Both the position numbers and the translations under genes were made by a program. DNA of 64,000 nucleotides from Paenibacillus chitinolyticus NBRC 15660 (GTDB taxonomy: Bacteria; Bacillota; Bacilli; Paenibacillales; NBRC-103111). The notes beneath the pieces were generated by a model that saw only the letters and a program-made list of their open reading frames with translations, made no database searches and was not told the DNA's origin. Numbering within the stretch: position 1 is the first letter of the stretch; the number at the start of each line of letters is the position of its first letter. The stretch spans positions 186,001 to 250,000 of the forward strand of contig NZ_BBJT01000005.1 in NCBI RefSeq assembly GCF_000739915.1, read 5' to 3'. Shown here in pieces: positions 62,269 to 64,000 of the stretch.

Positions 62269-63747
62269 TCACAGCCCATTTTCGGGCGTAAGATCGGCGG
62301 CTTTGATCGCGGGGGATTCCTCATAGAAGATTTTTTTGACCTTCTCCCTCATCGGCTTCGACACGAGCGTATACAGAAGGTCCCCTTCGATAAGCTCCGT
62401 ATTCCCGTGAGGCGTTATAATTTTTCCTTTTCGGACGATGGCCGTGATGAGAACTTCTTCCGGAAGCTCCAGGTCGCTGATCAGCCTGTTGTTGACCGGG
62501 CCGCCTTTTGTCACTTTAATTTCGATAATTTCCGCATTCGCTTTCCCGAGAGCCAGAAGCTCAAGGGTGTGGGTATCGTTCTTCGCCGACCCTTCGGTAA
62601 GGCCCAGTTTTTTGGACAAGACGGAAATGGTTGAACCCTGGATCAGCGTCGATAAAAGCACGATAAAGAAAACGATGTTAAAAAACATGCGTCCGTGCTC
62701 CAGTCCAGCAAGCAGCGGATAGGTGGCGAGTACGATCGGAACGGCCCCTCTGAGACCGGCCCACGAGATCAGCAGCTTTTCCCGGTATTGAAATCCGGTG
62801 CCGAGCATACTTCCGAATACCCCCACAGGTCTCGCAACGAACATCAGAATAAGGGCAAGAGCTACGCCCTGCCAGGCAATACTGATAAGATCGTCCGGGA
62901 ACGCCAGCAGTCCGAGCAGCATAAACATCAGGATTTGCATCATCCAGGCAAACCCTTCATGAAACCTCGTGATCGAGAACCGGTAGGCAAAATCCGCGTT
63001 GCCGAGCCGCAGGGCCATCACATAGACGGCCAGCAGTCCGCTTCCGTGAAGCAGCGCCGTAGAGCCGTATGTAAATATGGCAAAAGCCAGCGCCAGAACG
63101 GGATACAACCCGGAAGAATCCAAATCGATTTTGTTGAGGCTCCAGACGGCCAGACGGCCGATGACCAGTCCCAGCACAAGCCCCAAACCCATCTCCCATA
63201 AAAAACTGCCGATCAGAAGAAGGATGCTCGTGTCCGGCATTTGAATAAGTTCGATGAGGGAAACCGTCAGAAATACCGCCATGGGATCGTTCGTGCCGGA
63301 TTCCGCCTCCAGCGTCGAGGTCAGCCTTCTCTTTACGTTCTGGTTGCCGAGAACGGCAAATACCGCCGCGGCGTCCGTAGATCCGACAATGGCACCGAGA
63401 AGCAGCCCTTCCTTGAGCGTCACCTGCAAAATCCAGTAGGCGCTTAACCCGACGATAGCCGTTGTCAACAGAACGCCTAACGTGGCAAGCATCAGGGAAG
63501 GGCGAATCACTTCCTTCACATGCGTCCACTTCGTGTGCATGCCTCCGTCGAACAGAATGACGATAAGCGCCATCAAACCGAACCACTGCGTAAGCTGGGC
63601 GTTGTCGAAATAAATAAAACGATTAAGCCCCATGCCAACCAGCATAAAAAAGACGAGAGCCGGAAGTCCGAAACGGGACGAAAATTTGGACATAAGCACG
63701 CCGGCGAACAGCAGGACGGCAATGAGAAAAATATATTTCTCCGTCAT
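62269..63747 (-). CDS. CPA1-type potassium/proton antiporter
   Basis: A 492-aa antiporter of the NhaP2/CvrA type. The N-terminal 380 residues form about twelve helices, including the transport motif EAESGTNDPMAVFLTVSLIEL and GAIVGSTDAAAVFAVLG. A C-terminal TrkA-C-like domain (about 400-485) is predicted to bind a regulatory nucleotide. It exchanges K+ or Na+ for protons. It is a single gene upstream of the mnmA terminator region, on the opposite strand from mnmA. Confidence 0.9.
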   Translation of the reverse strand: MTEKYIFLIAVLLFAGVLMSKFSSRFGLPALVFFMLVGMGLNRFIYFDNAQLTQWFGLMALIVILFDGGMHTKWTHVKEVIRPSLMLATLGVLLTTAIVGLSAYWILQVTLKEGLLLGAIVGSTDAAAVFAVLGNQNVKRRLTSTLEAESGTNDPMAVFLTVSLIELIQMPDTSILLLIGSFLWEMGLGLVLGLVIGRLAVWSLNKIDLDSSGLYPVLALAFAIFTYGSTALLHGSGLLAVYVMALRLGNADFAYRFSITRFHEGFAWMMQILMFMLLGLLAFPDDLISIAWQGVALALILMFVARPVGVFGSMLGTGFQYREKLLISWAGLRGAVPIVLATYPLLAGLEHGRMFFNIVFFIVLLSTLIQGSTISVLSKKLGLTEGSAKNDTHTLELLALGKANAEIIEIKVTKGGPVNNRLISDLELPEEVLITAIVRKGKIITPHGNTELIEGDLLYTLVSKPMREKVKKIFYEESPAIKAADLTPENGL

Positions 63748-63807
63748 AATCGGTCTCCTTCAGCTACCTGCAGTTCCTGCCGGAAACCGCAGGCTCTTAT
63801 AGAAGGG

Positions 63808-64000
63808 TCATCGGTTCCGGCGCTGCTGATTTATTTTCATCTTCTCTTCCATACCCTGTTCCGTGGCATTAAAAAACACCTCGCCCTCCAATTGTTCCGG
63901 CAAATACGCTTGTTTCACGTAATGACCCGGATAATTGTGGGGATACATGTAGCCTTTATGCCCTAATTGTTCCGCTCCCTTGTAGTGGGTATCCCTGAGA
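63808..64000 (-). CDS. rarA: replication-associated recombination protein A, 3' end only
   Basis: Only the C-terminal ~63 residues are in the window; the rest lies to the right. The tail LGHKGYMYPHNYPGHYVKQAYLPEQL matches the conserved end of RarA/MgsA (B. subtilis YrvN), an AAA ATPase at stalled replication forks. The stop is TGA at 63808-63810. Position beside the cymR region fits B. subtilis gene order. Confidence 0.9.
   Translation of the reverse strand, partial: LRDTHYKGAEQLGHKGYMYPHNYPGHYVKQAYLPEQLEGEVFFNATEQGMEEKMKINQQRRNR

Overview
The window looks like a chromosomal segment of a Gram-positive, endospore-forming bacterium, most likely Paenibacillus or a close relative. Protein evidence includes Spo0M, the sporulation checkpoint protein Sda, a KinB-like sensor kinase, YesM/YesN-type two-component pairs, copper-amine-oxidase-type stalk domains and an alanyl-tRNA T-box leader. 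The right third (45.9-64 kb) keeps much of the Bacillus subtilis rarA-cymR-iscS-yrrD-yrzR-yrrI-alaS-ireB-ruvX-yrzB-mltG-yrrN-yrrO-pbpI order. Most genes are moderately GC-rich with strong GGAGG ribosome sites; the first 1.3 kb is clearly AT-rich.

Layout. 0-1.34 kb: AT-rich accessory edge with two unknown ORFs, an unassigned spacer and a 50-codon remnant of a SIR2-like protein. 1.36-4.4 kb: ADP-ribosylglycohydrolase and L-serine dehydratase (sdaAB-sdaAA). 4.7-6.8 kb: a two-gene unit of a DapA-family aldolase-like protein and an atypical SDR epimerase behind a palindrome-rich promoter region. 7.4-11.3 kb: YvaD-like membrane protein, polar amino-acid ABC transporter, NADPH dehydrogenase NamA. 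11.6-17.9 kb: exported phosphodiester glycosidase, sirtuin, UMF1-type MFS protein, pncB and pncA. 18.1-19.7 kb: Spo0M, an orphan structured segment, Sda and a 92-aa unknown. 20-28.2 kb: a unit reading binding protein, two permeases, YesM-like kinase, YesN-like regulator and NagZ, which looks like a self-contained system for N-acetylhexosaminides or muropeptides. 28.5-31.7 kb: divergent UgpAEB-type glycerol-3-phosphate transporter. 31.8-33 kb: diguanylate cyclase with an apparent ATC start. 33-38.1 kb: pdhABC-lpdA. 38.3-41.6 kb: esterase, LipL amidotransferase (which serves lipoylated enzymes such as PDH) and a KinB-like kinase. 41.5-50.7 kb: PbpI, MCP, two U32 proteins, MltG, two DUF1292 proteins, RuvX, IreB. 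50.8-53.9 kb: alaS with its T-box. 54-58 kb: DUF1854 protein with an unusual ABC exporter, and a YrrI-type AI-2E protein. 58.3-62.2 kb: YrzR- and YrrD-like proteins, cysteine desulfurase, CymR, and mnmA on the opposite strand. 62.3-64 kb: CPA1 antiporter and the 3' end of rarA.

Themes: NAD chemistry recurs (ADP-ribosylglycohydrolase, SIR2 remnant, sirtuin, PncA/PncB); PDH and LipL form a lipoate-dependent pair; iscS/cymR/mnmA link cysteine sulfur to tRNA thiolation. I found no tRNA or rRNA gene, no CRISPR array and no intact insertion sequence. Most start codons were moved downstream of the longest ORF to match ribosome sites.
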